Positions 24,202 through 34,471 of a stretch of 64,000 nucleotides of DNA are shown in pieces (position 1 is the first letter of the stretch; each line of letters begins with the position of its first letter). The notes under the pieces are model-generated. The model saw only the letters and a list, made by a program, of their open reading frames with translations, did not search any database and was not told the origin of the DNA. This DNA comes from Bacteroidales bacterium (lineage in GTDB: Bacteria; Bacteroidota; Bacteroidia; Bacteroidales; JAADJA01): NCBI GenBank assembly GCA_020438105.1, contig JAGQVE010000005.1, positions 67,473 through 131,472 on the forward strand, written 5' to 3'. A program made the translations under genes and the position numbers.

Positions 24202-27200
24202 ATGTTAAGAAATTTACTTTTAACTGTTGGGTTTTTATTTGCGGCAAATCTGATTGTTTTCTCTCAATCAGGTACCCTGAAAGGTAGAATACTTGATCAG
24301 GCTACAGGAGAGCCCATCCCATTTGCAAACGTTGTACTCGAAGTTGGTGGAACCATGTCCGGTGGTGCTACATCGGATTTTGATGGAAACTACATCATCA
24401 AACCAGTTCAGCCCGGAACTTATGATTTGAGAGCCACTTATGTTGGTTATAAAACAGTTTTAGTTACCGGTATGGTAATTAACTCTGACCAAATCAGGTT
24501 TTATGATGTAAAAATGGAATCAACCGCCGAGCAACTTGATGAGGTAGTGGTTACCTCTTACAAGATCCCTTTGATTGATAAAGATAAAACAGTATCCGGT
24601 GGTAGTGTAACTGCTGAGGATATCAAGAAGATGCCTAACCGTGATGCAAATGCCATCGCTACAACAGTGGGTGGTGTATTCTCTGCTGATGGTGAAAGGG
24701 GTAGTGTGCGCGGTGCACGTAGTGATCAAACCGTAATGTATATTGATGGTATCCGCGTAATCGGATCATCCAGTTTGCCACAGTCTGCCATTGAGCAGGT
24801 TTCGGTTTATTTGGGTGGTTTGCCGGCACAGTACGGTGATGCCAGGGGTGGTATCATCAACGTTACTACCAAAGGGCCTTCACGTACATTTGGTGCAGGA
24901 CTGGAACTGGAAACATCAAAATTTTTGGATGCTTTCGGTCAAAGCCGTTTAGGGTTTAATGTTCAGGGTCCGCTCATCCGTGGTAAAAAAGAAAGTCAAA
25001 CCTCACTGCTTGGATTTTTCATTTCAGGTGATATGAATTACAGGGAAGATAGCCGTCCAACGGCAAATGGTGTTTATGTTGCTACCGATGATTACCTCGA
25101 ATTCCTGCAACAAACACCATTGAGGCCTTCCGGACTTACTGGGGGAGGTACCTATTATAATGGCGAATTTGCCAGAATTGATAACCTTGAAAATCAAAAA
25201 GCAACTCCGAATACTAGCAGATACGGAATTAATCTTTCTGGTAAAATTGATGTTAGGACTACGCAATATACCAATCTAACCTTTGGAGGACAATTCAGTT
25301 ATAATGACGGAAATTCATTTGATTTCAGGAATTCCATGTATAATTACGATCGCAATGTGTTGGACATGAATAGCACATGGAGGGTATTTGGAAGATTTAC
25401 TCAGCGCTTCCCTACAAGTGCTGAAAGCCGTTCTCTTGTTAAAAATGTATATTATAGTTTGCAATTTGACTATTCCCAGTTCCGCGCAAGATCCATGGAT
25501 CCACACCATGAAAAAGACTTGTTTAAGTATGGGTACCTCGGAACTTTTACAACCTATAAAAGGCCAACATTTGAATTAGGTAGCATTACAATAGATGGAG
25601 AAGAATACGAAAATGTATGGTTGCAAAATAGCTGGGATTCCGATACCGCTTATGTTTTTGAAGCAAAAGATTATAACCCATATCTTGCAAGATATACCAG
25701 CCAGATTTATGAGTTTTTCCCGGATAAAGGCAATCTTAATGCTGCTATTGGAAACTGGAGAAGTGAAACAGATCTAACCTTAAGGGGAGGATTATTAAAT
25801 GGTCAATCCCCTGACAGGATTTATGGCCTATGGGCTCCCCCTGGTGTAATTCAGACCAGGTATGGTGAAACCAATAATACCCTTATTTCATTAAATGCCT
25901 CTGCTGCAGCTGATATTGGAAATCATGAGGTGAAATTCGGCTTCCTCTATGAACAAAGGGCCGAGAGGGGCTACAATTATCTTGCTTCAAGGTTATGGAC
26001 CAGAATGAGAGGTCTTACCAATAACCAAATTCGTGAACTGGATGTGGATAATCCTATGCCTATTTATGCAGATGGTATTTTCCAGGACACTGTAATGTAT
26101 TATCGTAAGTATTCTGAAACACTGCAATTCCGTTTCGACAAGAGTTTGCGCCAGAAGTTGGGACTTGATGAGCAGGGGCTGGATTACATTTTGGTTGACT
26201 CTTACGACATGGATAACAATACAATCAAGTATTATGATAAAGATGGTGTGTTACACACAGCAAATGTAGATGGTGATCTTTATTCGATCGACATGTTCAG
26301 TGCTGATGAGCTGCTTGAAGATGGAAATTACACAGCCTTTTATTATGGTTATGATTATAAAGGAAACAAGCTTACTGAACGCCCGAGTTTAGATGATTTC
26401 TTCACCAAGCTTGACGATCGTGGTGATTATGCAAGGCCAATTGGCGCTTTTGAACCCATATACATGGCCGGTTACATTCAGGATAAATTTGCTTTTAAAG
26501 ATCTAATCTTTAATATTGGTGTCAGGGTTGACCGTTTTGATGCCAATCAACCTGTTTTGAAAGACCCATTCCTCCTTTATGAGGCAAGAACCGTAAGCGA
26601 GGTTGCTGATGTTAACGGGCAGCTAGTTTCTCATCCTGGTAATATGGGAAGTGACTATGTAGTTTATGTTGACAATGCAACCAATCCTACAATGATCATG
26701 GGTTATCGTGATGAATTCACCTGGTATAATGCTGATGGTGTTGAAATTCAGGATCCGAATGCCCTTGACGCCGGAGGTGGTGTTTCTCCTTATCTTGTTA
26801 ATCCTGATCAGGGATCTGTGAATTCAAGTGCATTTAAAGACTATGAACCACAATGGAGCGTAATGCCACGTATTTCGTTCTCATTCCCTATCTCTGATGA
26901 AGCATTGTTTTTTGCTCATTACGATGTATTAACACAGAGACCATTGAGTGATGTACGTTCCAATCCTGCAGATTATTATTTTATCAATAGTTTAAGTGGA
27001 ACAGTATTAAACAACCCGAATCTAAAGCCAACAAAAACGATTGATTACGAATTGGGTTTCCAACAAAAACTTACCAATAAGTCTTCATTAAGGCTTTCGG
27101 CATTCTACCGTGAAATGCGTGATGATATTCAAATCTATCGTTTTACAGGTGCTTATCCTAGAGATTATACCAGCTATAATAATCTCGACTTTGGTACTGT

Positions 27201-27933
27201 AAAAGGTTTAACTGTAACTTATGACTTGCGTAGGTTAAATAGTAATACCAGGTTAAATGCAAGTTACACACTGCAATTTGCTGATGGTACCGGATCCAGT
27301 TCAACTACTTCACAAGCGTTGATCAATTCAGGTTTACCCAATCTGCGAACCCTTAATCCGCTTAACTGGGACAGGCGTCATAACTTTAACATCAGCCTTG
27401 ATTACCGTTTCAGTGATGGAAAAGACTATAACGGACCTACCATTACACGCAGAAAAGGAACTGATTCTGAAAAAGTTGTTCAATTGCTGAAAAATTTCGG
27501 TGTTAACTTCCAGTTAACCGGTGGTTCAGGAACGCCTTATACTGCCCAGGAAAACATTACCAGCATTCGTTCAGGCGGAACTCGTGTTCTGAAAGGAACC
27601 ATCAACGGTTCGCGTTTACCATGGCAGTTCAGGTTAGACATGAGGATGGATAAAGATATTTATTTCTCCAATGAAACCGGTAAAAGTAACATGTACCTGA
27701 ATATTTACTTGCAGGTATTGAATTTACTTGATACCAAAAACGTATTGGGAGTATATCCTGCAACAGGAGTACCTGATGATGACGGCTATCTGGCTGCTGC
27801 AGAATGGCAACGGGAAATTAATGAGCAGTTAGACCCTATTTCATACAGAATGTATTATGCTATGGCACTGGATACTCCTGGAAATTACAGTTCACCCCGC
27901 CAAATAAGGATTGGTGTACTGTTTAATTTCTAA
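24202..27933 (+). CDS. TonB-dependent outer-membrane receptor with N-terminal CarboxypepD_reg-like domain
   Basis: 1243 residues. A signal peptide (about 1-22) precedes a carboxypeptidase-regulatory-like domain (about 25-108, GTLKGRILDQATGEPIPFANV ... YDLRATYVGYKT), a plug domain (about 110-235: LDEVVVTSYKIP, VRGARSDQTVMYIDGIRV, LPAQYGDARGGIINVTTKGP) and a long 22-strand barrel ending in RIGVLFNF with the terminal aromatic residue. The protein takes up an unknown substrate through the outer membrane with energy from TonB. It is not followed by a SusD gene, so a polysaccharide-utilisation locus is not indicated. Downstream, after 19-28 nt, is a large exported protein and then a PorV-like barrel; the three probably work together at the surface. 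Confidence 0.93.
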   Translation: MLRNLLLTVGFLFAANLIVFSQSGTLKGRILDQATGEPIPFANVVLEVGGTMSGGATSDFDGNYIIKPVQPGTYDLRATYVGYKTVLVTGMVINSDQIRFYDVKMESTAEQLDEVVVTSYKIPLIDKDKTVSGGSVTAEDIKKMPNRDANAIATTVGGVFSADGERGSVRGARSDQTVMYIDGIRVIGSSSLPQSAIEQVSVYLGGLPAQYGDARGGIINVTTKGPSRTFGAGLELETSKFLDAFGQSRLGFNVQGPLIRGKKESQTSLLGFFISGDMNYREDSRPTANGVYVATDDYLEFLQQTPLRPSGLTGGGTYYNGEFARIDNLENQKATPNTSRYGINLSGKIDVRTTQYTNLTFGGQFSYNDGNSFDFRNSMYNYDRNVLDMNSTWRVFGRFTQRFPTSAESRSLVKNVYYSLQFDYSQFRARSMDPHHEKDLFKYGYLGTFTTYKRPTFELGSITIDGEEYENVWLQNSWDSDTAYVFEAKDYNPYLARYTSQIYEFFPDKGNLNAAIGNWRSETDLTLRGGLLNGQSPDRIYGLWAPPGVIQTRYGETNNTLISLNASAAADIGNHEVKFGFLYEQRAERGYNYLASRLWTRMRGLTNNQIRELDVDNPMPIYADGIFQDTVMYYRKYSETLQFRFDKSLRQKLGLDEQGLDYILVDSYDMDNNTIKYYDKDGVLHTANVDGDLYSIDMFSADELLEDGNYTAFYYGYDYKGNKLTERPSLDDFFTKLDDRGDYARPIGAFEPIYMAGYIQDKFAFKDLIFNIGVRVDRFDANQPVLKDPFLLYEARTVSEVADVNGQLVSHPGNMGSDYVVYVDNATNPTMIMGYRDEFTWYNADGVEIQDPNALDAGGGVSPYLVNPDQGSVNSSAFKDYEPQWSVMPRISFSFPISDEALFFAHYDVLTQRPLSDVRSNPADYYFINSLSGTVLNNPNLKPTKTIDYELGFQQKLTNKSSLRLSAFYREMRDDIQIYRFTGAYPRDYTSYNNLDFGTVKGLTVTYDLRRLNSNTRLNASYTLQFADGTGSSSTTSQALINSGLPNLRTLNPLNWDRRHNFNISLDYRFSDGKDYNGPTITRRKGTDSEKVVQLLKNFGVNFQLTGGSGTPYTAQENITSIRSGGTRVLKGTINGSRLPWQFRLDMRMDKDIYFSNETGKSNMYLNIYLQVLNLLDTKNVLGVYPATGVPDDDGYLAAAEWQREINEQLDPISYRMYYAMALDTPGNYSSPRQIRIGVLFNF

Positions 27934-27961
27934 TGATATCCTTAACTGAAAGTTGAAAAAA

Positions 27962-30900
27962 ATGAAAAAACATATAATTATGAGAAATATTTTCCGAATA
28001 TTAATAATTATGCTGTTCTGTGTTTCTCTGGTATCAGAGAATTATGCAGAAGAATATAGATTCGGTAATTTCAAAAGTAAAGAAAGCATTAAATCCACTG
28101 CTGCCGGATGTATCGCTCCTTCCGGATTCAGGTTCTTACAGGTAAATAATGCGAGGGTTCGTATAAATACCGGGGGAGATATGTTTTGGAACTTCGATTT
28201 ATCGCAGTATTACATACCTGCTGAAACTTCCAAAACTTCCATTTTCTCGAGTTCGCTGTGGATTGGTGGTCTTGACGTTAATAATCAGCTAAAACTTGCT
28301 GCATTGCGCTACCGCCAGGTGGGACAGGATTACTGGACCGGCCCGCTTACAATTGATGGTACTGCAGCCATTGATGAAGAAACCTGTGCCGAATGGGATA
28401 AAATGTTCCAAATTAACAGGGCGGAAGTTGATCAGTTTATTCAGTGGTTCAACAGCGATAATAAATCGGAAGAGTTTCCAGGATATTCAATTCCATCATT
28501 TATTACGGATTATCCTGCTCACGGTGATATAGGCAAAGGGCAAAGCTATTATATGGCTCCATTTAAAGATGTGGATGGTGATGGAAGTTATGATCCCAAT
28601 ATGGGTGATTACCCATATTATGATATAAGCAACGAATTATGTCCGCTCAATTATGTGGGTGATCCAAATTATATCCCGGCGCCAACATTGGAATCCGAAT
28701 TATACGAAGATTATTTTGGAGGCATCCTCGTTGACCAGGTGTTAAAAGGAGATGAAACATTGTGGTGGGTTTTTAATGATAAAGGGAATATTCACACTGA
28801 AACAGAAGGTGCTGCAATTGGTATGGAAATCAGGGCACAAGCTTTTGGGTTCTCAACCAATGATGAGATTAACAATATGACTTTTTATAGTTATGAAATC
28901 ATTAACCGCTCCACTTACGAATTAACTAATACATATTTCAGTCCGTGGATGGACACTGACCTGGGTTACGCAAGGGATGACTTCGTCGGTTGCGATGTTC
29001 AGCGTGGTCTTGGCTATTGTTATAATGGCCTACCGGTTGATGAAGGTGGACCAGAAGCCTATGGTGAACAGCCACCGGCTGTTGGAGTCGACTTCTTCCA
29101 GGGTCCTTACATGGATCCAGACACCTGCGATAACCCTGCATTTAAAGGAAATGGGTTGTTAGGGCCTACCATTGATGACTGTAGTATAGTTAGTTTTAAT
29201 GGTTCAACAGTGACACTCAACTATGGATATGATGATACCGCCTCAGGTGTCTTCAATGTTCAGGCTGAAGCGATCAATGGTGTTAACTTTGGGAATGGAA
29301 TCGTAGATGATGAGCGCTATGGAATGCGTCGTTTTGTTTACCATAATAATGGAGGAGCTTCATATTGGAATGACCCGGATGTTGCACCAAAATATTATAA
29401 TTTCCTTCGCGGAATATGGAATGACAACACACGTATGTTGTACGGTGGGAATGGACATACTTCATCAGGAGCCCTCGGGCCAGAGTGTGACTTCATGTTC
29501 CCAGGCGATTCAGATCCATGTAACTGGGGAACACAAGGATATCCACCAAACGGTGGTTTGAATCAGGATGGTAATTACTGGACTGAGGCTAATGTTGGTA
29601 ATAACCCGGATGATAGGCGTTTCATGCAATCAGCCGGCCCATTTACATTGAAACCGGGTGCTGTAAACTACATTACGGTTGGTATTCCATGGGCGCGTGC
29701 CATTGCAGGTGGCCCCTGGGCTTCGGTTGAATTACTGCGGGTTGTAGATGATAAGTGCCAGGCCTTATTTGACAACTGTTTTAAGGTAATTAATGGTCCT
29801 GATGCACCCGACCTTACTTTCCAGGAACTGGATGGTGAACTGATCGTTTATATTTCCAATAGCAAAAATTCAAACAACTATAAAGAATCATACAAAGAGC
29901 TTGATCCTCAAATCAAAGCACAAACTCCGGATTCATTGGTTGGAACAGCCGATGAATTTGACCCATATTATGTATTCGAAGGATATCAGATTTTCCAGTT
30001 GGCAGATGCTTCTGTAACTATTTCTGATAGCCGCTATGATCCTGACAAGGTTCGATTAATTGCACAATATGACATTAAAAACGGTATTGGTGCAATTGTG
30101 AATTTTAACTTTGATCAATCACTGGGCGCCAATGTTCCTGTACAGGAATCAATTGATGCTGATAATGGTGTAGTACACTCATTCAGGATTGATGAAGACG
30201 CATTTGCTACCGGTGATAATGCGTTGGTAAACCATAAGCAATATTATTTTAGTGTATTATCTTATGGTTATAATAACTACAAGGAATACGACCAAACAGA
30301 CCCAGGAAAACTTGATGGACAGAAGAAACCTTACCTAGCCGGTCGTAAAAATATTCAATTGTACACTGCAATTCCGCATCCAACTATCAACGGAACGATC
30401 ATGAAAGGTGGTTATGGTGACGGACCGCAAATTACCAGGATTGAAGGAAACGGAAATGGTGGATTGGCAATTGAAATGACTGATGAAACAGTAAATGCTT
30501 TATTGGCAAAATCACCTGCTGGTCCTACCGGTAATGGCGATACTATCAAGTTAGGCGATCCTGATTATCCGATTGCGTATGAACCAGTTTATAAATATGG
30601 TAAAGGTCCTATCAACATTAAGGTGATTGATCCGCTCAATGTAAAAGCTGCCAATTATACTTTACGTTTTGATACGATCTTCCAAAGGATACTTTACAGA
30701 AATGTAACAAAAACTGATGGAATTGCCGGAACAGGAGATACAGTAAGTATAGTATCCTGCCCAAGGTGGTTTTTGAAAGATAATCAAACAGGAACAGTTT
30801 ATGTATCTGATACAGCTACACATCTTGAGTATGAGCAATTATTCCCTGAATTAGGTATTTCTGTCACATTTGGACCAGTATACAAATCAGGACCAGTTAC

Positions 30901-32359
30901 GGTTGGAAATTTAGCTGATAACGATAATACGCCGGTTTATGCTACAATGGACGACAACAACGGATTGATTGGAAGTTCAGTTACTTACGCTGACAGCTCA
31001 AGACAATGGTTGGGTGGTGTTCCTGATATTGACCTGGTAGGATTTTCAATTAACTGGATCAGGTCGGGTACCTACGACGATGACTGGCAAAATCCGGATT
31101 TCTGGGATGCAAACGAAGCTTTTGAAAAAATAGCAAGTGGAACATGGGCACCGTATGCTATGACTGCTTTCAATGGAGGTAGCCAGGATCCTGAAAATTC
31201 AGGACCAGCATTTTCCGATGTTTCTACATCAAAATCACTTGGAAAGAGGTTGAAAAATCTGTACAGTGCTCAGATCGTTTTAACACCTGATAAATCCAAA
31301 TGGACACGTTCACCGGTTATTGAAATGGCTCCTGATGCAAATCTTGCTGAAGGGCAGGCACCTCGTTTTTCCTTACGCAGATCTGCCTCTTTGGATAAAG
31401 ATGGTAATCCATCAGACTGGCCCAATGAATACGAAGGTTCAAATAACCCCGATGATCCCAATTATATATTACCCAATGGTATGGGTTGGTTCCCGGGTTA
31501 TGCAATCAATCTTGAAACCGGTGAAAGGCTGAACATTATGTTTGGTGAGGATTCATGGCTGGTTGATGAAAATGGACGGGATATGCTATTTAATCCAACA
31601 AGCAGTGTTTATAGTTCTCCAGGCAATAAGCCATTATTTGGTGGTAAGCATTACGTTTATATCATGCAAAGTGGTGTTTATTCTGCTCAAACCGCAAGCT
31701 TTGAACTTCCTGCTTACGATGGAGGCCGCACAATTGCAATGGCATTGGATTCATTCCCCAACATCAATGCAACGTTATTCAAAGTTTATGGTAGCTTACT
31801 TTATGCCAGTGCTATGTATGTTGGTATTCCATTATCAGTGCCTGGATACACTTGGTTATCAAATGAAGTAAAAGTAACCATCAATGTAAACAGGCCCTAT
31901 GAGCGTTATTACACAGGAAAGCCAATGGCAGAGGAGTATGGAGATGGTGAAAATAAACACTTCCCAATGTATACATTCTCTACTGAAGGTATTGCAACTG
32001 AATACAATAACTCTGAAAAAGCAATCAGTGATATGGACAAGGTCAATGTTGTTCCGAATCCATATTATGCGTTTGCTGTAGGACCCGGATATGAACGAAA
32101 TCCATTGGATACTAAGGTTAAAGTGACCAATTTGCCTCAAAAATGTACTGTAACTATTTATAATGTTAGCGGAACAATGATCAGGCAATTTACCAAAGAT
32201 GATCCTGTTACCTCACTGGATTGGGATTTGAAAAACCATGCTGGTATTCCAATCGCAGGTGGAGTTTACCTGATCCATGTAAAAGACGAAAGCAGTGGTG
32301 AGGAACGCATTGTGAAGTGGTTTGGAGCGCTCAGGATTGAAGATTTCAGTGAGTTTTAA
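27962..32359 (+). CDS. Large exported Bacteroidota protein with FlgD-like C-terminal Ig fold
   Basis: 1465 residues from ATG 27962 (a TTG at 27953 and an ATG at 27980 are alternatives). A signal peptide ends near SLVSENYAEE. The long central region has no domain I can name; it is rich in Asp, Asn, Gly and Tyr, contains DxDxDG-type calcium-binding-like loops (DVDGDGSYDPN) and aromatic-rich segments such as WMDTDLGYARDDFVGCD. The C-terminus has PNPYYAF, a FlgD-like Ig domain (VTIYNVSGTMIRQF ... GIPIAGGVYLIHV) and the ending ERIVKWFGALRIEDF. This ending recurs in Bacteroidota exported proteins but is not a standard T9SS sorting domain. Its place between a TonB receptor and a PorV-like protein suggests a surface-exposed or T9SS-dependent protein. 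Function unknown. Confidence 0.75.
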   Translation: MKKHIIMRNIFRILIIMLFCVSLVSENYAEEYRFGNFKSKESIKSTAAGCIAPSGFRFLQVNNARVRINTGGDMFWNFDLSQYYIPAETSKTSIFSSSLWIGGLDVNNQLKLAALRYRQVGQDYWTGPLTIDGTAAIDEETCAEWDKMFQINRAEVDQFIQWFNSDNKSEEFPGYSIPSFITDYPAHGDIGKGQSYYMAPFKDVDGDGSYDPNMGDYPYYDISNELCPLNYVGDPNYIPAPTLESELYEDYFGGILVDQVLKGDETLWWVFNDKGNIHTETEGAAIGMEIRAQAFGFSTNDEINNMTFYSYEIINRSTYELTNTYFSPWMDTDLGYARDDFVGCDVQRGLGYCYNGLPVDEGGPEAYGEQPPAVGVDFFQGPYMDPDTCDNPAFKGNGLLGPTIDDCSIVSFNGSTVTLNYGYDDTASGVFNVQAEAINGVNFGNGIVDDERYGMRRFVYHNNGGASYWNDPDVAPKYYNFLRGIWNDNTRMLYGGNGHTSSGALGPECDFMFPGDSDPCNWGTQGYPPNGGLNQDGNYWTEANVGNNPDDRRFMQSAGPFTLKPGAVNYITVGIPWARAIAGGPWASVELLRVVDDKCQALFDNCFKVINGPDAPDLTFQELDGELIVYISNSKNSNNYKESYKELDPQIKAQTPDSLVGTADEFDPYYVFEGYQIFQLADASVTISDSRYDPDKVRLIAQYDIKNGIGAIVNFNFDQSLGANVPVQESIDADNGVVHSFRIDEDAFATGDNALVNHKQYYFSVLSYGYNNYKEYDQTDPGKLDGQKKPYLAGRKNIQLYTAIPHPTINGTIMKGGYGDGPQITRIEGNGNGGLAIEMTDETVNALLAKSPAGPTGNGDTIKLGDPDYPIAYEPVYKYGKGPINIKVIDPLNVKAANYTLRFDTIFQRILYRNVTKTDGIAGTGDTVSIVSCPRWFLKDNQTGTVYVSDTATHLEYEQLFPELGISVTFGPVYKSGPVTVGNLADNDNTPVYATMDDNNGLIGSSVTYADSSRQWLGGVPDIDLVGFSINWIRSGTYDDDWQNPDFWDANEAFEKIASGTWAPYAMTAFNGGSQDPENSGPAFSDVSTSKSLGKRLKNLYSAQIVLTPDKSKWTRSPVIEMAPDANLAEGQAPRFSLRRSASLDKDGNPSDWPNEYEGSNNPDDPNYILPNGMGWFPGYAINLETGERLNIMFGEDSWLVDENGRDMLFNPTSSVYSSPGNKPLFGGKHYVYIMQSGVYSAQTASFELPAYDGGRTIAMALDSFPNINATLFKVYGSLLYASAMYVGIPLSVPGYTWLSNEVKVTINVNRPYERYYTGKPMAEEYGDGENKHFPMYTFSTEGIATEYNNSEKAISDMDKVNVVPNPYYAFAVGPGYERNPLDTKVKVTNLPQKCTVTIYNVSGTMIRQFTKDDPVTSLDWDLKNHAGIPIAGGVYLIHVKDESSGEERIVKWFGALRIEDFSEF

Positions 32360-32395
32360 TTCGATACAGATTACAAAACATTAAAATATTATAGC

Positions 32396-33460
32396 ATGAA
32401 GAACTTTTATAAATACTTGATCGCAGCGTTTTTAGCTTGTTTGATTGTTCTTCCCACTATGAATCTTCAGGCCGGTAACAAGGACCGGTCGGGTCAGGCC
32501 GGAGCAGCAGAATTGCTGATCAATCCATGGGCCAGGAGTTCAGGTTGGGGCGGAGTGAATGTTGCAAATGTTCAAGGATTAGAAGGAATGTATAATAATG
32601 TGGCTGGTATTGCATTTACCAATCAAACTGAACTAATATTCTCATACACTGACTGGTTAAAAGGAGCTGAAATTTCTTTGATGTCATTCGGGCTTACCCA
32701 ACGTGTAGGTGAATCAGGTGTTTTGGGTCTGAATGTAATGTCGATGAACTTTGGTGAAATTGAAATCACGACCATCGATTTGCCTGATGGAGGTATTGGA
32801 CAATTTTCACCACGGTATGTTAATATTGGCCTGGCTTATGCAAAAGCATTCTCCAATAGTATTTATGGGGGATTGGAAGTGAAAATTATCAATGAAGCAA
32901 TTTCTGATGCTACTGCACAGGGAATCGCGATTGATGCAGGTATTCAATATGTTACTGGTGAACAGGAAAATGTAAAATTTGGGATTTCGTTGCGGAATGT
33001 TGGTCCTAAAATGAAGTTTTCTGGTGATGGATTCTCGTTGAAAACCTTTGTGCCAAGTAATGATAATCAGTTTACAACAACTCAGAGAGGGGCTTCCTTT
33101 GAATTGCCGGCGCAATTGAATATAGGTGCTTCTTATGATTTTCTGTTTGACCAAAGTAGGTTTACTCTTGGAGGTAACTTTTCATCTAACTCTTTTACCA
33201 AAGACCAGTTTATGTTAGGTGGTGAGTTCTCGTTCAGAGAGTATGTGCTGTTAAGAGCGGCTTATACCTACGAAGACGGAATTAATGCAGCGATTACTGA
33301 TCCTGCACGTTCCAATGCTAACAAAGGCTTAAGTGCCGGTTTTACAGTTCAGGTTCCGTTGAATAAAGAAATTGGATCTGTGTTTGCTGTAGATTATTCT
33401 TACAGACCTACTGATCACTTCCAGGGAATTCACGCAATTGGTGCAAGGTTTACCCTGTAG
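32396..33460 (+). CDS. PorV/PorQ-like outer-membrane barrel protein
   Basis: 354 residues with a signal peptide (about 1-26). The mature N-terminus, SGQAGAAELLINPWARSSGWGGVNVANVQGLEGMYNN, follows the pattern of PorV/UPF0164 proteins (GAAFLLINPDARSxAMGxA, then an Asn-Pro-type strand and NPAG). The remainder alternates polar and hydrophobic residues as in a 14-strand barrel and ends in AIGARFTL. PorV shuttles T9SS cargo from the translocon to the attachment complex; many paralogues exist and the partner of this one may be the large protein encoded 36 nt upstream. That partnership is inferred from position only. The gene is followed by a clear terminator. Confidence 0.8.
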   Translation: MKNFYKYLIAAFLACLIVLPTMNLQAGNKDRSGQAGAAELLINPWARSSGWGGVNVANVQGLEGMYNNVAGIAFTNQTELIFSYTDWLKGAEISLMSFGLTQRVGESGVLGLNVMSMNFGEIEITTIDLPDGGIGQFSPRYVNIGLAYAKAFSNSIYGGLEVKIINEAISDATAQGIAIDAGIQYVTGEQENVKFGISLRNVGPKMKFSGDGFSLKTFVPSNDNQFTTTQRGASFELPAQLNIGASYDFLFDQSRFTLGGNFSSNSFTKDQFMLGGEFSFREYVLLRAAYTYEDGINAAITDPARSNANKGLSAGFTVQVPLNKEIGSVFAVDYSYRPTDHFQGIHAIGARFTL

Positions 33461-33498
33461 GTCGATTTAGAAAATAAACTTTTAACATATAAACGAAA

Positions 33499-33524
33499 GG
33501 ACCCTTTTACTGAAGGGTCTTTTT
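33499..33524 (+). terminator. Rho-independent terminator after the TonB receptor cassette
   Basis: Stem GACCCTT (33500-33506) with AAGGGTC (33513-33519), 6-nt loop, extendable by a G-U pair, followed by five T and more T-rich sequence. It lies 39 nt after the PorV-like stop and 46 nt before greA. Confidence 0.8.
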
Positions 33525-33569
33525 GTCTTTTTTAAATCTGAAAAAACCAAAATTTTTAACTGTTGTGCT

Positions 33570-34043
33570 ATGAGTAAGACGAATTATTACACTGAAGAAG
33601 GATTGCAAAAGCTAAGGGAAGAGTTGGACCAGCTTATCAGGGTGGAACGACCTTCTATTTCGCAACAAATAGCTGAAGCACGCGACAAAGGAGATTTGTC
33701 GGAAAATGCTGAGTACGCAGCAGCAAAGGATGCCCAGGGTTTGTTGGAGTTAAAGATTTCGAAGCTGCAGGAACTTGTGCAGCATGCAAGAATTATTGAT
33801 GAATCCAAATTGGATACTTCCAAAGTATTTGTCTTGTCAACAGTTGTTATCAAAAACCTCAAGAACAACAAAGAAATGAAATATACACTGGTTCCTGAGC
33901 AGGAGGCCGACCTGAAATCAGGTAAACTTAGTGTAACCTCCCCCATTGCACAGGGATTATTGGGTAAAAAAGTGGGCGATACAGTTGAAGTGCAGGTCCC
34001 TGCCGGTAAAATTCCATTTGAAATTGTAGATATAACCCGATAG
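33570..34043 (+). CDS. greA: Transcription elongation factor GreA
   Basis: 157 residues, the standard length. The N-terminal coiled-coil hairpin contains the tip acidic residues in DLSENAEYAAAKDAQ, the signature that rescues backtracked RNA polymerase by stimulating transcript cleavage. The C-terminal FKBP-like domain ends IPFEIVDI, with SPIAQGLLGKKVGDTVEV. It is preceded by a terminator and followed after 10 nt by the HIT gene, a frequent pairing. Confidence 0.97.
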   Translation: MSKTNYYTEEGLQKLREELDQLIRVERPSISQQIAEARDKGDLSENAEYAAAKDAQGLLELKISKLQELVQHARIIDESKLDTSKVFVLSTVVIKNLKNNKEMKYTLVPEQEADLKSGKLSVTSPIAQGLLGKKVGDTVEVQVPAGKIPFEIVDITR

Positions 34044-34053
34044 ATCAATTATT

Positions 34054-34455
34054 ATGGCTTCAATATTTACAAAAATTGTAAACGGAGAAATTCCATCTTA
34101 TAAAGTTGCTGAAGATGAAAATTTCTATGCATTTTTGGATATCAACCCATTGGCTAAAGGCCATACGCTCGTAATTCCCAAAAAGGAAGTGGATTATATC
34201 TTTGACCTGGATGATGAAACCTATAACGGATTATTCAAATTTGCTAAACGTGTTGGGCAGTCCATCGAATTGCGGATACCCTGCAAACGCCTGGGTATGG
34301 TAGTATACGGGCTTGATGTTCCCCATGTACATATCCATCTTATTCCTTTGCAAGGGGTAGGTAATGAGATTAATTTCAGTAATCCGAAGGTGAAACTATC
34401 TGATCAAGAGTTCAAATCAATTGCTGAAAAAATAGCAGAAGCATTTGAGATATAG
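34054..34455 (+). CDS. HIT family nucleotide-binding protein (HinT-like)
   Basis: 133 residues. Features are FTKIVNGEIPSYKVAEDENFYAFLDINPLAKGHTLVIPK and the histidine triad as HVHIHLIPL. HIT proteins hydrolyse adenosine phosphoramidates or related nucleotides in the cytoplasm. It is 10 nt after greA and convergent with purF, whose stop is 16 nt away, with no visible terminator in between. Confidence 0.93.
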   Translation: MASIFTKIVNGEIPSYKVAEDENFYAFLDINPLAKGHTLVIPKKEVDYIFDLDDETYNGLFKFAKRVGQSIELRIPCKRLGMVVYGLDVPHVHIHLIPLQGVGNEINFSNPKVKLSDQEFKSIAEKIAEAFEI

Positions 34456-34471
34456 CATCTAACTTTAATAA

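Noticed and set aside
24202..33460. SusC/SusD polysaccharide-utilisation locus.
   Set aside because: The TonB receptor is not followed by a SusD-like gene and no glycoside hydrolase is present.
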